Source: Hermatobates lingyangjiaoensis
Lineage: Eukaryota > Arthropoda > Insecta > Hemiptera > Hermatobatidae
Reading direction: 5' to 3'
DNA: 64,000 nt
Assembly (NCBI GenBank): GCA_026182355.1
Contig: JAPFBL010000069.1
Span: 1,152,001-1,216,000 of the forward strand
A model generated the notes under the pieces. It was not told where the DNA came from. It did no database searches and was given only the letters and a program-made list of their open reading frames with translations. The stretch's first letter is position 1; each line of letters starts with the position of its first letter. Below, one piece after another: positions 1-11,644 of the stretch. Position numbers and translations under genes: made by a program.

Positions 1-103
1 CACATACATACATTCTCTAAAAGGTGTTTGTTTTTAATTTTTTATGTTTCTTTGCCTACATTGAACCGTATTTGTCCGTTTCGGATCGTATTTTAATCGA
101 AAA

Positions 104-108
<5 letters not shown>

Positions 109-158
<50 letters not shown>
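109..158. repeat. (AT)n microsatellite
   Basis: Uninterrupted AT dinucleotide run of about 50 bp. The 80 bp before it (from about 25) is the reverse complement of the sequence after the AT tract at 29946-29972 (CGGATCGTATTTT and flanks), so this AT tract abuts the end of a repeated element. Confidence 0.95.
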
Positions 159-160
<2 letters not shown>

Positions 161-184
161 TGATAATTGTATTGACTGTGAAGT

Positions 185-290
185 AATACAAAATAAAATT
201 TATCTGGACTAGATCAGTTCCTCAGGTTCAAATTAAACTTTCAGTTCCAACGATCCGGTTTACCTATTTAAAACCTTTTCCATAGGCCTA
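185..290. repeat. PLE-terminus-like repeat, half copy
   Basis: The stretch with CAGGTTCAAATTAAACT, CCAACGATCCGG and TATTTAAAACC matches the arms of the inverted repeat at 2890-3216. That repeat carries the GAAACGTTGG word typical of the hammerhead-like element ends elsewhere in the window. It is a single diverged half with no partner arm. Confidence 0.5.
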
Positions 291-449
291 CAAAACATAG
301 AAAATATAAGAAATAATTCAAACATTCAAAAACTAAAAAACATAAATTTGAACATACATACATATATATTAACATAAAATATATATGAATATAATATACA
401 TAAACTGTGTCCTTATAAATTTTGTGTTTTTATATATATATATATATAA

Positions 450-662
450 CAATTAAAAGAAACGGTCCAGCGGACTTTTTTAAATATAATAAATTCAAAA
501 CGAAGAAAACACACAGAAAGTCACAAACAAACCTACATCGAAATATCTCACAAATAACTCACAAAATTCAAAACGAAGGAAACCCACAGAAAGACACAGA
601 CAAAACTCACATCGATATTTCGATTGTGTTTCCTTCTGTGTGTTTCCTTCGTTTTGAATTTA
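450..662. repeat. Composite PLE-terminus-like repeat with degenerate inverted repeat
   Basis: It starts with CAATTAAAAGAAACGGTCC and a CAGCGGAC word that recur at 37530-37550, 50670-50697 and 51876-51902. Two direct copies of an ATTCAAAACGAAG... CACAGAAAG segment follow (about 488 and 567). A reverse-complement copy ends at 661, giving a broken fold-back. The CTGATGA half of the hammerhead-like motif is lost; only ATATTTCGA remains near 615. A (TA)n tract lies on each side, as for the intact members. Confidence 0.6.
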
Positions 663-699
663 TTTTATATATATATATTCATTTCAAAAATATGTATTT

Positions 700-2330
700 G
701 TTTTAATAATTATAATACATTCTTATGAATATATTATAATAGATATGAAAAATAATCATATGAATATATGTAAATTATGTATTCATTTAAAAAAAAATAT
801 AATCTACCTTGAAGATAGTGTGTCTAAAAGAGTGTTATATATCAGCTAATGGGAAACGCCATACTGCTGCACAAATACCGATTAATATGCTAATGATCAA
901 AGTTTTGGGTGCAATGTGATCTAATGGGCGATGTGCTTTCCTTTCGCACTCAGGTTTGTTGGCTCAAATCTTGACCTTAACGCCAGACCATTCATTACTC
1001 ATTTGAGAGATGGAGAATTCAGTGCGTGTATCCCTGAGAGAATAAGTATAGCTTACTGTCCCTTACCTATGTGATATCACCTACCATTTAATATCAGTAC
1101 ACTAATAAATGTGAGTAAGGTACGGTCAAGTACTATTGATGAACTAGCAACCTTATAATGTTGTTACAGCAAAATTTTAAATCAACCACACTTTTCAGCA
1201 TAAAAATTGGTTCACTATAAGTCAGATTTGGAAACAAACAAACAATTTTTTTTTTATAATAAAGCTTATTATTCTAATAATGTTGCTAGAAACCGTTGTG
1301 GCGCTAACAAGAACATTCTTTGTTTAACTCATTGCTAAAAAGAACCAATGATTAATTCCATTTCTTCTAGAATATTTATCTCTCTAATCACTTATTGACT
1401 CACATTAAGCTTAGGGTAAGTGAGTCCTGATAGGTTGTGTATACTCATATTGATAAATATTTCTTTGGAAAAGTGTTATCCTTTCAGAAAAGTTTAGTGA
1501 TTTATGCTTTGATTCTTTTTAAAAGTGCTGCTGTAATATTATTTCTGTATAAGCGGAAGACTGATATGTAAGCAGAGTTGAAGGAAGGAGGATAGAAAAA
1601 GTCTTAGCAGCCAAGAAAGAGGTTTATTTTTGGAGAAGTGCCGGGCTAGTTAGGGAGCTGAAAAGGGCCAGAAGGTCTTACATTATTTTAGATTCCCGCA
1701 TTGCACTAAGAAGCATTAAGATCTCCATTTAGAACCTATAATTTAAGAGAACCTACCACCGGCTTCTTAGATCTTACTCGCCTTCTGAGAGCAGCTTTTC
1801 TCTTTATCTTTTAATTAATCAATGCTCCATGTTACCCTTAACTGTCTTGAGTCTATTGCTTGCCACTTTCAAGTAAAACACTTTAATGTATATTTTAAGC
1901 AATTCTAACCTTTCATATATCCACTTTCACTCTCTTTCCAGTTCATTCCATGTCTTCATTTCCATAGAACATCACACCTACTCGCTTTGTCTCCACAAAT
2001 ATATCGTCTTCATTTCTTCAATCCAGCTATCTTAAAATAGACATTCAGCTGTTTGCCAACACTTTTCTAGTTTGTCTAATTATGATTATGATTTATATAA
2101 CCATTATTCTATTCCTATAAGTTTATTTTTTTTATTAGTTTTATAAAGGCTTAGTTATTTCTATAAACATATCCCCGTTCAGTAATTCATTAAGTTACTG
2201 ACAATGGCTATCAAATAAATTAAATATTTGAAAAATGACAGATTTAAGGTTTTCCAGCCAATGATATTACAGTTTTAAACAAAAAAATGTTAATATTTTT
2301 TTTACAATTTACACTTGAATATATACATAT
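700..2330. other. AT-rich non-genic stretch
   Basis: No coding segment, RNA gene or clear repeat was recognised. The part at about 840-1080 is more complex and less AT-rich than its surroundings and contains ATGCTAAT, an octamer-like word. It has no open frame of note. Confidence 0.5.
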
Positions 2331-2889
2331 ACATATACTTGGGGGGTGATATAGATTACTTGATCATGGTGCACCCCAACGTAATCTAAACGATCTATAA
2401 AGGTTCTCCTTAAACTTGCTGGCTAGTGCTCTACTGGTCAGCGTGTCACCGAATGGTCCATCAGCCAAGGATAGACGTTGGCTAATAAATAAATAATCTT
2501 TAACATATACGTATACTGTTCTACAAGCCAATTACTTTGCTTGCAAACCAAACAAACGGAATTTAAAAAAAAAACATAACAGACATTAATTCTGTTCCAA
2601 CTGAACCAACCTTTAAAATACAATAATTAAGGTAATAATTGTACAATTACTACGTTATCACAATAAATATTGACATTTAGTATTTTCTAATATTTGATTA
2701 AAAGTAATGAAATTAGCAGGCCAATATTTTCATTTTCATACTTCTTATAATAAAAAAAAATTGATCAATACCAAACGTTGATAATTTTATATGTGAAAAA
2801 CATTTGTTTCAACAACAATAATAATAATAACAAAAAGGTGCACTAATAATAACAATAATGGCATAATATTATATATATATATATATATA

Positions 2890-3216
2890 CAAAATGAAAA
2901 TTTATAAGGCCTCGGTCAGTTCTGCAGGTTCAAATTACACTGTTATTGCCAACGATTCGGTTTTTATTTAAAACGATTAAAGATTATTTTAAAGATTAAA
3001 TTTATCTTAATTAAAGGTTATTTACAAAGAAAAATAGTCTGTGGATTATTTTTTTCTTTGAAAAATAATCTCTAATGTAATTCTTAGTTTTTCTGTTTCA
3101 AAATTTTATACTTCTGCCTATTAAAAAGATTTTAAATAAAAACCGAAACGTTGGGGATGAGAGTTTAATTTGAACCTGCAAAACTAACAGAGTCCTAATA
3201 AACTATAATTTTGTTT
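2890..3216. repeat. Inverted repeat of PLE-terminus-like sequence
   Basis: The left arm (about 2890-2973, with CTGCAGGTTCAAATTACAC and CCAACGATTCGG) is repeated in reverse complement at about 3130-3216 (with CCGAAACGTTGGGG and TTTGAACCTGCA). The arms are imperfect. The right arm has GAAACGTTGG, the 3' half of the hammerhead-like consensus, but CTGANGA is degraded. A (TA)n tract at about 2869-2889 abuts the left arm. Confidence 0.65.
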
Positions 3217-3219
3217 CTA

Positions 3220-4540
3220 TTTCACGGTCTATATATATATGTTATTTGTTTAAGAAAATAATGTAAAGACGAGATTATAGGTAAACTGTGAGAAGAGAAA
3301 ATAAAATAGTATTATTGATATGTCGCTGTTATTTGTTTTCTATAAACTGGCTATACATAAGGATGATATTTTGATACCAATGGCCTTAGAGTTTGATTTT
3401 AGGACCTTGTAATTGAAGAGAATTTTCAACATATCCTGGCATTTTTTTTTTTAAGCAGAATAACGTTCTCACCTTATGACTTCCGGTCACGCAACGCTAC
3501 TGTGCAATAATAACTGAGCAAGTGTGTGAGCTTATTAGATCAGTTAAAAGAAAAAATAAAATCAAAACGAAAAATGTTAAGGTATTTTAAAAGTAATTGG
3601 GAAGTTGGTAATGTTAGGTTGAAAATGGAAGAAAGGAAATGATTCTAACGCTGAATAATTGCGTTAGTAATTAATGTAAGACTTGTTTGCGTGCAGGAAG
3701 GGGAAGGTAACAAATCGAAGTTATAGCTACAATTAGACCAAAGTCTTCTTTTGATACTGTTTTCCATTACAGTTAATTGAATAGAGGTCTAATGAGGTGC
3801 GACTTGACTGCTCACGAAAAGTCAACACTCCCATTTCGCCAAAACCCTTCCTTCCTCTTTACTCCATCCGTCATTGCCACTCTTATCACCTCTTCATGCC
3901 TCCCCTTATCTTATTCCTTAACCAAACTTACTTTTTAACAAAGTAATGAAGTAAATAAACAGAGTTTGATTAGTTTTCATTTATAAAACTTTATATTTCC
4001 AATTAAGCTGATATTTTAAAAGAACACTGTTTTAAATGAGTTCTGAAGTTTCTATAAAGGTAGAATTAAATTAGTAGTCGCAGAATCAATAAATTGTTCA
4101 TTAGTGTAAAAAGGAAAGAACGTTTCTCTTCTCTTCTCTCATCAACTTGTAATAGGTATCCAGTGTCACGTAAGTCCAACAACATGATGTCCAAAGTATA
4201 TACCAAAACAGAGGACTGTTTTTTTTTTCATTTTTGAGCACGGAATCATAAAAATCCAGCAAGTTACTCATTCTTCTATGAATCATCTTGGAAAACTTGG
4301 TGAGGTGCTAAATTGAAATTTGTAAAAATATTGCAGACACTTTTTTTAGGGTTATCATATCAATTTTTTTTTTTTTGGCAAATTATAAGCAAGTGTGACC
4401 TTAATATCTTTTAGCACACTGTCAATTAAACAATGAGGATGTATTGTATAAGTCAATTCAGTAGTGCTGAGTCATTGGCCAAGGAGACTGAGTGTTTTCC
4501 TACGCCTTCTTACTTATTACTCAAAATTTTAGAGCAGTAA
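3220..4540. other. AT-rich non-genic stretch
   Basis: No gene, RNA or clear element was recognised. A minus-strand open frame of 61 codons at 4101-4286 has no recognisable motif and is most likely chance. Confidence 0.5.
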
Positions 4541-4554
4541 CGTATCGTGTAGAG

Positions 4555-5004
4555 CAGTGTTTCCCAAACTTTTTCGAGTGACTGCCCTCTTGGGTCCATA
4601 AACCTATAACTCAACACCCTTGAATAATAATCAGATTCCTAGACTAAATAACCAAATGAGTAACATTTTAATAATTAAATTAAAATAATTACTAATCCAA
4701 TATTTATTTAGAATCCAATAGATGTTTTGTTTCATAGCATATTTATGCAAAATAATTGATACACAATAAAAGAAACTTAATTGAGAATATACTTGTAACA
4801 TAAAAATGAATTATCAAAACAAATAATTTTAAGAAACCGTTTCCTAGAAGTTTACATGTCGTGTTTTTACTTAAATTTAGAAATTATATTGTATGAACAT
4901 TTCAATTTATAGAAATAGAATCCCGGCTCCTTTTTGCATTACCGCCCCCCGATATCAAGGCACCGCCCCCAGGGGGGCGGTACCACCCACTTTGGGAAGC
5001 ACTG
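4555..5004 (+). mobile_element. hAT-type MITE, copy A
   Basis: A 450-bp non-autonomous element. It begins CAGTGTTTCCCAAACTTT and ends CACTTTGGGAAGCACTG, so its termini are short inverted repeats. It is flanked by a perfect 8-bp duplication GTGTAGAG at 4547-4554 and 5005-5012. Terminal CAGTG with 8-bp target duplication is characteristic of the hAT superfamily. The interior is AT-rich and non-coding. A GC-rich subterminal part (CCGCCCCC around 4942-4982) mirrors that of copy B. Confidence 0.93.
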
Positions 5005-5018
5005 GTGTAGAGAGAAGC

Positions 5019-5114
5019 GTATCGTAGAGCACAGAGTAGATCGTATCGTAGAGCACAGAGTAGATCGTATCGTAGAGCACAGAGTAGATCGTATCGTAGA
5101 GCACAGAGTAGATC
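5019..5114. repeat. 24-bp tandem repeat, four copies
   Basis: Four identical 24-bp units starting GTATCGTAGAGCACAGAG lie directly after the MITE target duplication. Because 24 is a multiple of three, open frames run through on both strands; this is a repeat artefact. A partial related unit (GTATCGTGTAGAG) lies just before the MITE, so the transposon landed inside or beside the array. Confidence 0.95.
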
Positions 5115-5119
5115 GTATG

Positions 5120-6870
5120 ATTTCCCGGGGCGATAGTATGAATTGTAGCTCCCCCTCCTCTCGTTGTTGATAATCTGTTAGCCTTCAACATTTCAGAATG
5201 TACTGTAAATATTTATTTCCATGGAATTAAAATCAATGACCTAATTTTAGACAGCTGTTCTTAGTCCCAAACTTTCAACTTACTACAGAACTCATGTACA
5301 TATACAGTCATCATCAATGATAACCAAAGATTGTTTAAAACGTATAAATCAAATCATAAAAGAATTGTCAAATTGAATAAACTGCCTAAGCAAACAGCAA
5401 AAGAAATAAAAGTAAAAGAAAACATTGATACTGGATATTGATAAAGAGAAAGAAAAGTACTGAAAAGAAATTTATTAGTTATGCTATTTAGTCGGTCATT
5501 AAAGAAGATTTCAGTTGTTTTGAGTAGTGAGAGTAATCCATTAAAGAGATTTATGAACAACTCTCAAAAAAAAAAAAGATTGTGTGCAGAGGAACACGTG
5601 CGGATTGTTGTTCAGAGTATGTTAGGGTAGCGGGAAAAACCTATTTCCTAAGCTGAAGCAATACAAATATACAATCAAAGAACAAAAATCAAACAATAAA
5701 ATAGATTAAAGCTATAGAATTGATTTCTGTCCTCGGATATTGCTAACAGCATTATAAAAAGTACCCTAGTTAATTATCATAGTAAACAGCAGTACAGGCC
5801 TCTTTAGGTTAGACAATATTATAACTGAAGGCGTAGTCAAACAAATTGAAACCCCTTGATAATTTGCAAGTCATTTATATGGAATCTCATCCTACTACTG
5901 ACTCTGTCACTGCAACTTACTGTTTGTTTATATTTAATTTCCTTTCTTCTGTATTTTTGTCCTTTTCATTTTCACATTCCTTATGTTTCTTAATTCTCAT
6001 TGATTTTCAATCTATTTTTATAACTTGCATATATTACCTCTTCTTAATTTTCTATAATCTTTCTATAAACTTTTTGCATTTAAATTTACTCGCTCTCTTA
6101 TGACAGAAAGTGAAAGGCCTCAGAGAATTTATTATTTATTTGTCACCTTTATTTTAGTTATTTTTTTTTTCATTACCGTCATTCAATGCTTATTATGGAT
6201 GATATCATATAAATATGTAACAACATGATAAGTTATAACATTTTTATCTCTGCATAATTTTGGTAAACATATAAAATAATCCTCTTCATTTTCACTCCCA
6301 TATCTTTTGTAGATAACCTTCTGGCAAAATTCTCATCACGAATGAGTTTTATTTCCGGAATATTGTAGACCTGAGATAATTCAAGACTGTTTCACTCATT
6401 AATTAGTACCTAACATCAATGTAGGAACTTAATTGTTCACACAAACTGATTTATTTAATCATTGGTGATTAATTAATATAATTTTTAGCCTTCCTTAATA
6501 ATGCGTTGTTTTCTTTCATTTTAAGTAACTGCGGTCTAAGAGGACACTATGGTTGCATAGGGGCAGAAGCAATGAAAATTGTAAAAGTTTTGATGAGAAT
6601 TTCTCTGTATTTTATTGAAATTTTATAAAACTAAACAATATTTTAATGTAGAGATATATTAAATTTAAATTTTATAATTTTAGTTTGAATATATATCTTA
6701 AGGGACGACTGATTCACAACTGTCAGTAGTTTTAAATGAACTGTTTGAGTCGAGTACTTGTTGTCCAACCAGAGTCATGAATCCCAAGCTCTGAGGATCT
6801 CAGTAAGAGTTGTTGGGAAGAGTGAAGACCCGTTACTTGCGCAGGTAACAGTGCTCAAGCTTACCACTTG
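5120..6870. other. AT-rich non-genic stretch
   Basis: Nothing recognised. A plus-strand open frame at 5846-6103 encodes only a T/C-rich hydrophobic peptide and looks compositional. A short GC-richer segment near 5585-5630 has a possible splice-site pair but is too short to call. Confidence 0.5.
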
Positions 6871-6881
6871 TTACTCTAAAA

Positions 6882-7329
6882 CAGTGTTTTCCAAAGTGGG
6901 CGGTACTGTCCCCCTGGGGGCGGTGCTTTGATATCGGGGGGCGCTAACGCAAAAAGGAGTTGGGGATTCTATTTCCATAAATTGAAAATGTTCATGCAAT
7001 ATAATTTCTAAATTTAAGTGAAAACCCCACATGTAAACTTCTAGGAAAAGGTTTCTTAAAATTATTTGTTTTGATAATTTATTTTTATGTTAAAAGTATA
7101 TTCTCATCTAAGTTTCTTTTATTGTGTATTAATTCTTTTGCATAAATATGCTATGAAACAATACATCTATTGGATTCTAAATAAATATTCGACTAGTCAT
7201 TATATTAATTTAATGATTAAAATGTTAATCATTTCGTTATTTAGTCTAAGATTCTGATTATTGAGGAGTGTTGAGTGTAGGTTTACGGACCCAAGGGGGC
7301 GGTCGCTCGAAAAAGTTTGGGAAACACTG
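6882..7329 (-). mobile_element. hAT-type MITE, copy B (inverted relative to copy A)
   Basis: A 448-bp element homologous end to end with the one at 4555-5004 but in opposite orientation. It begins CAGTGTTTTCCAAAGTGGG and ends GTTTGGGAAACACTG. A perfect 8-bp duplication CTCTAAAA (6874-6881 and 7330-7337) flanks it. The different target sequence shows an independent insertion of the same family. It is non-coding. Confidence 0.93.
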
Positions 7330-7339
7330 CTCTAAAAGG

Positions 7340-9635
7340 TAACCCATGTAGAAGATAGAACTGCAATGAATGAAGGCTGTGAACTCAGAAGTCAGTAAAC
7401 CTGCTTAGCTTTAGGTTTCTAATTACGGTCACCATGAGGTCAATAGCATTTGACGAGTGCATGTATTTAAGGGGTTGTTCCTGTCCTTTTGGCACCAAGT
7501 AATGCAATGTGTATTCTAGTGATACATTCAACCTATAAGGGATCTGTTGATTATATGAGCGTGGGCCATGGCTCAATAGGTCATTTTTCTCCAGACTCCT
7601 AACTTTACACTGAGTCAGTTCTACATCCAAACATATCACGTCTATTGACCCTGAGCACTGCATTACCATGGCCAAACCAAGTATGGTATAATTAGCTACC
7701 ATTTACGTTTAATACTTATTGATAACCTCACTTCTCTTTATTACAATAGAACGAAAAGCAAAGTGAAGTACATTCAAAGAAGATATAGGTTGTTACAAAC
7801 AACTATTGAAAGTTAATATTTGCCAATTTCAAGAACCTCTTCTCTCCCCTACTTAAAAAACTCTTGGTTTCAAAGTGCCTCTCTGTCACGTTCATGCGTG
7901 CCGTTGGACAATAGAGAAGAGAGGTTTGCATATAAGAGTCCTTGGCAAACGTTGGGCCACATAGATATGCATTAGGCTCACTCGTTTTGACAACAGAGTC
8001 AATGGTTCAAATTCATATCCAAGTGATATCCAGAATGTCAATGAACATGGTAAATCACAACAGGTTCGTAATTCATAATGATAAGTTGCAATTCTCATCC
8101 ATAAACTCTGTGTTGCTAACAAGAAGTAGTATAAATTCTTTTAGCATGAACACATTTATTAAAAGATTCCAAACTGAAAAATACTCAATCAAATTATTTT
8201 TTAGTGAATAAAATCTGCGGGATTTATTTAGCATGGGTCAAGTTTAAAAATGTTTCTAATAAACAATGTTACTTTTATGTATCTAAGTTGCCCAGTTGTA
8301 AAGTTTTTTAAAGCGAATTGTTTATTTAATTTGAATCACAAAAAGGAAAAGATTTACTTGTTATTGCTATTGAAACTACGAGTATAATGTATTTAAAGAA
8401 TAAAACAGCTATGCAGTTAATCAGATTACACCTGGCAATAATGGCGAGTTAACTTATTACATTTGAGTGGTGCAGAAGTTGAATAACGAGTTCTACAGTC
8501 GACTGGATTCAAGTTTTATTTCAAAGGAGTGCTTCAAGTGAGTTTTTTTTTCTCAAAGTTTTTAATCTTTAAGCCTTTTAATCAGTTCACCTGACATCTG
8601 GTAGTTTGACTATTGCTCCCCATTTGCTTTCACCATATTGAAACTTCAAGAATGCCAACACTTTGAAGAACACTCTTTCTCCTATTCTACTTTACTTAAC
8701 GATAATGAAGTTTCTTGCAATCATTTTTTAAAATCAAATCGTCTAAATGTCTGCCCTAATTCATGATAGGGAATCACGAAGTGCCATCTATAAATCAGTG
8801 GGGTGCACCTCCCATGGCGAGTACCTGATCCAATGAGTGTCAAGTCTGACATCTGCCTCCGGCAGGGGGTAAGAGGGTGGGGGGGAAGAGAAGTTAAAAA
8901 ATTTGTTGTCAGGGTGGGGCGGAAAAAACGCAAACCTACAATTAATCACGTTTCAAGATAAGAGCCGGCCTGATAAGACGGGCCCTAGTTCACTAACAGC
9001 TAGAGGAAGATCTATTAGAACCAAGCTGTTTTGTGCCACCTCCATTAGATTCTGCCTTTACTACCTCATTAGTTAAATAGTTCTGCGAAAGAAACGCCCT
9101 TTCAATGGTATAAACTCTGTTTGGATTTACACTACAAGTCTAATATTCTTTACACATTTGAACATATTATGCACTATATTTAATATCATTAGTCAATTGT
9201 TTAAGTCTATTAAGCAGCTTCTCTCCACCGAAAGGAAATTTCCCCCTATCCACTAAAAAAAAACTTGCTACATGATTTTCTTTTGTGTTTTTTTTAGTCT
9301 AACATACATTTTACATATATATGCATATAAAAAAAATCAATTTACTGAATGAAAACATAAACGAGATCACAAAAAGTCTTTACGTTAATTTATTTATTTT
9401 AATTTCGTCTTCATTAGGTAGAAAGATGTAAGTTGAAATATGGTAGTGGGTTTTTGTTTCTCATGTATCAGTTGTTTTTCTGTAAATTTAGTTTAGACAG
9501 TTCGTCGAAACGATTTATATAATTCTTTATAAATTATTGTTTTATATATTTTATATGCATGTATATAAAAATATAAACAGTCCTTTAGGATAACTAACAA
9601 CGATTAAGACAAAGAAAATTGATAAAACAAAAGCA
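7340..9635. other. Non-genic stretch, locally less AT-rich
   Basis: No recognised gene. A 105-codon minus-strand open frame (7385-7702) has no motif I can place. Around 7955-8030 there is a GGTTCAAATTC word like a tRNA B box, but no convincing A box. The segments at 8750-8900 and 8940-9110 are unusually GC-rich and complex for this window and could be old repeats or conserved non-coding DNA. Confidence 0.4.
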
Positions 9636-9639
9636 AAAC

Positions 9640-9720
9640 TTGCTCCAACTTTTCAGGTACATCTTCATCAGGAGAAGAAAGTTCTTCTTATTGAAATAAG
9701 TGTTGTTGTTACTTCTTGAA
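9640..9720 (-). repeat. PLE-terminus-like fragment
   Basis: On the minus strand CTCCTGATGAAGATGTACCTGAAA is a hammerhead-like CTGATGA...GAAA arrangement (9651-9671) with poor stem II pairing. It lies between AT-rich flanks and has no partner arm. Confidence 0.5.
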
Positions 9721-9779
9721 GTACTTTCCCCTTAATAATTTTATAAATATATATATTCATATTATATATATAAAAACTA

Positions 9780-9890
9780 TATTGACACAAAGAACAGACA
9801 GAAATGAAACAGAAACCCACTTCTATATTTCGATATCCTCGTCATCAGGAAGATAGAAACGAATCGCTCCGCAGGCAGATAACGACTATA
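9780..9890 (-). repeat. PLE-terminus-like fragment with hammerhead-like motif
   Basis: The minus-strand motif at 9828-9848 reads CTGATGA, C, GAGGATATC, GAAA, followed by the ATAT self-complementary word and A. Stem II is weak. The outer part (ACAGAAATGAAACAGAAAC) is the reverse complement of sequence at about 30620-30650, so both are halves of one family. (TA)n lies on the left. Confidence 0.6.
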
Positions 9891-9894
9891 TATA

Positions 9895-10035
9895 TAAAAC
9901 AACGGTTACTAGCCTTTGCGTCTACAATGTTCTCGGTCTCCCTTTCTCTTTTCTCCTGAAGACGAATTACCCGAAAATTTGAGTCTGTAAGTGTGTTTTT
10001 TTTTACTTTCTGTGCTACCTATCTTCAATTTTGAA
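9895..10035 (+). repeat. PLE-terminus-like fragment
   Basis: Contains CTCCTGAAGACGAATTACCC then GAAAATTTGAG (motif 9956-9976): CTGAAGA, C, spacer, GAA, AATT, T. Stem II pairing is not evident. A diverged copy with the same flanks (ACAATGT, CTCTTTTCTCCTGAAGA) is at 14100-14220. Confidence 0.55.
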
Positions 10036-10049
10036 CTGTTATATACATA

Positions 10050-10145
10050 TATATATGATGAAAATCACAATATGAAAAGGGAAAAAAGACAGATCTTTCA
10101 ACTTTAACTAGCGGTCTTCGTTAGAGTCAAAAACCCAACTCAGTT
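10050..10145 (-). repeat. PLE-terminus-like half copy next to (TA)n
   Basis: GATCTTTCAACTTTAACTAG and CGGTCTTCGTTAGAGTCAAA are a diverged copy of the 36538-36679 fold-back family. The CTGACGA core has become CTAACGA on the minus strand, which would inactivate a hammerhead. A small hairpin AACCCAACTCAGTTGGGT follows. Confidence 0.6.
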
Positions 10146-10196
10146 GGGTAGGTTGGGTAGGACAGCTATCAATTTTTACAGATATATACATATATT

Positions 10197-10199
<3 letters not shown>

Positions 10200-10232
<33 letters not shown>
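10200..10232. repeat. (AT)n microsatellite
   Basis: Uninterrupted TA dinucleotide run. Confidence 0.95.
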
Positions 10233-10234
<2 letters not shown>

Positions 10235-11290
10235 ATTTTTTGCAACCCTTTCTGTAAGCATGTAATTTTAAAAATATATGAGTATATATCTTTCATTTCT
10301 GAATTAAGTTTAGATCAGTTAAAATATAATACAGGCATTTTAAAATACATCATGAAAGCAATAATACATTCTCTAAATAATCTCACATTTAGCTTCCAGG
10401 AGCATGATGACATTCTCATATTAACCTGACACTAAAATGTTTATGAAATGAATGGTATTAGAAATTTCGTAGATTTTGATTTCAATAAAAATTTGATACT
10501 ACAATCGTTCATATGATAACGCTTAATATTTTTTTACACGAAATAAGTGTTACATAACAAGAAAAAAACACAAAAATGTTGTTGGATTCCAAAATTTTTT
10601 TTTATACATAATGTTTAGTCAAAGATAATAAAAATGAAAAAATGATAATTGTTGTTTCATTCAGTGTATATTGGGTAGTTAATTTTCATACAAATGCTGT
10701 AGATTCGAGACATGTTAATTGATTTAAAAATTGAATTAATAATGATATCAACAGTATTTCTTAATAAGTAAACCTCGAAGCTATAATTGTGTTTTGTGAA
10801 GTCCAGTTCTCAATGTCAATAATCACATACACTGCACAGCATAGAAATGGTTGATATACATATTTTAAGACCAATAGAAAGGTGTTAATTAGTAATAGTT
10901 TTGTAGGCTATGAGCTGATAAGTATTCAAGGGGCGTTAGCGTAGACACCTAGAAATAGTGGGTTTGTTCCGGCCTAGTGTTAAAGACCCAGTGGCCTTCC
11001 CACATGGTCAACTCCACGTGTAACATATACTCCGCCTTCACTTAACAAACCATTACTTAGTTCACTATTAATATTGTTAAATAACACGTTATTAGAGTTA
11101 TAAACTATAAATGTTGACTTAATTTATTTTTAAATTTCAACTTCAGTTAAAATATACTGGATATTATTATAAAATGTGTAGTAATTGTTGACAGGTAACG
11201 TAAAATTAAATTGCTGTGTCAATAAATTTAATTAAATTAACAGTAGATTTATAATTAATTTTCATTTTTATTTGATTGTAAGTAAAGTAT
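10235..11290. other. AT-rich non-genic stretch
   Basis: No gene seen. At about 10930-11040 a GC-richer block (GGGGCGTTAGCGTAGACACC and on) may be a degraded SINE. I could not match it to the other SINEs in the window. Confidence 0.4.
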
Positions 11291-11297
11291 AGTATTC

Positions 11298-11380
11298 ATG
11301 AAAAAAATCGATGCCGAGATTTTGATGGTTTTACATGTTTTGATATCCCCAAAGCCCATTTTTGATGTTTTTTTGATGAT

Positions 11381-11443
<63 letters not shown>

Positions 11444-11640
11444 GGTGGGTGTGTATTTGAAATGTTTGTGGTCATGCAGTAGAACACATTTTTTGATGGA
11501 TCAAATTTATATTTTACACATAAATGCTTTTTATATTATAAATACTTCCTATTGTTTGGGGGCACAATATTTATGATGGGAAAGTCACTTTTTTTGATTG
11601 AAATGTGTTTTTAGACAAAAATTGTTTATATCATAAAATA
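11298..11640 (-). repeat. Degraded copy of the 1.64-kb repeat family
   Basis: Read in reverse complement, this follows the 3' part of the tandem unit at 43421-46690. Shared landmarks are GTGACTTTCCCATCAT, a CCCAAACAAT word, TGTGTAAAATAT, ATCCATCAA and a CACCCACCCAC block. The CA-rich block of the intact copies has been replaced by an AT microsatellite at 11384-11440. It is non-coding. Confidence 0.65.
11384..11440. repeat. (AT)n microsatellite
   Basis: Uninterrupted AT run of about 57 bp inside a degraded repeat; it produces a spurious Tyr-Ile open frame. Confidence 0.95.
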
Positions 11641-11644
11641 CTCA

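Noticed and set aside
24..212. Open frame with Tyr-Ile repeats
   Set aside because: Produced by the (AT)n microsatellite; the same applies to frames over 10108-10296, 11298-11576 and 51901-52131.
2400..2480. tRNA-like CTAGTGCTCTACTGG word
   Set aside because: No matching B box at the right distance and no cloverleaf.
4934..5191. Open frames on both strands through the 24-bp repeat
   Set aside because: A unit length divisible by three keeps frames open by chance; the repeat peptides match nothing and the frames run into the MITE end.
7385..7702. 105-codon minus-strand open frame
   Set aside because: No domain, no codon bias and no splice context; kept only as a note in the block description.
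7955..8015. tRNA B-box-like GGTTCAAATTC
   Set aside because: No A box or SINE body follows; a single 11-nt match is weak.
9956..9980. CTGAAGA...GAAAATTT as an active hammerhead
   Set aside because: Core words and AATT are present but stem II cannot pair, so it is listed only as an element fragment.
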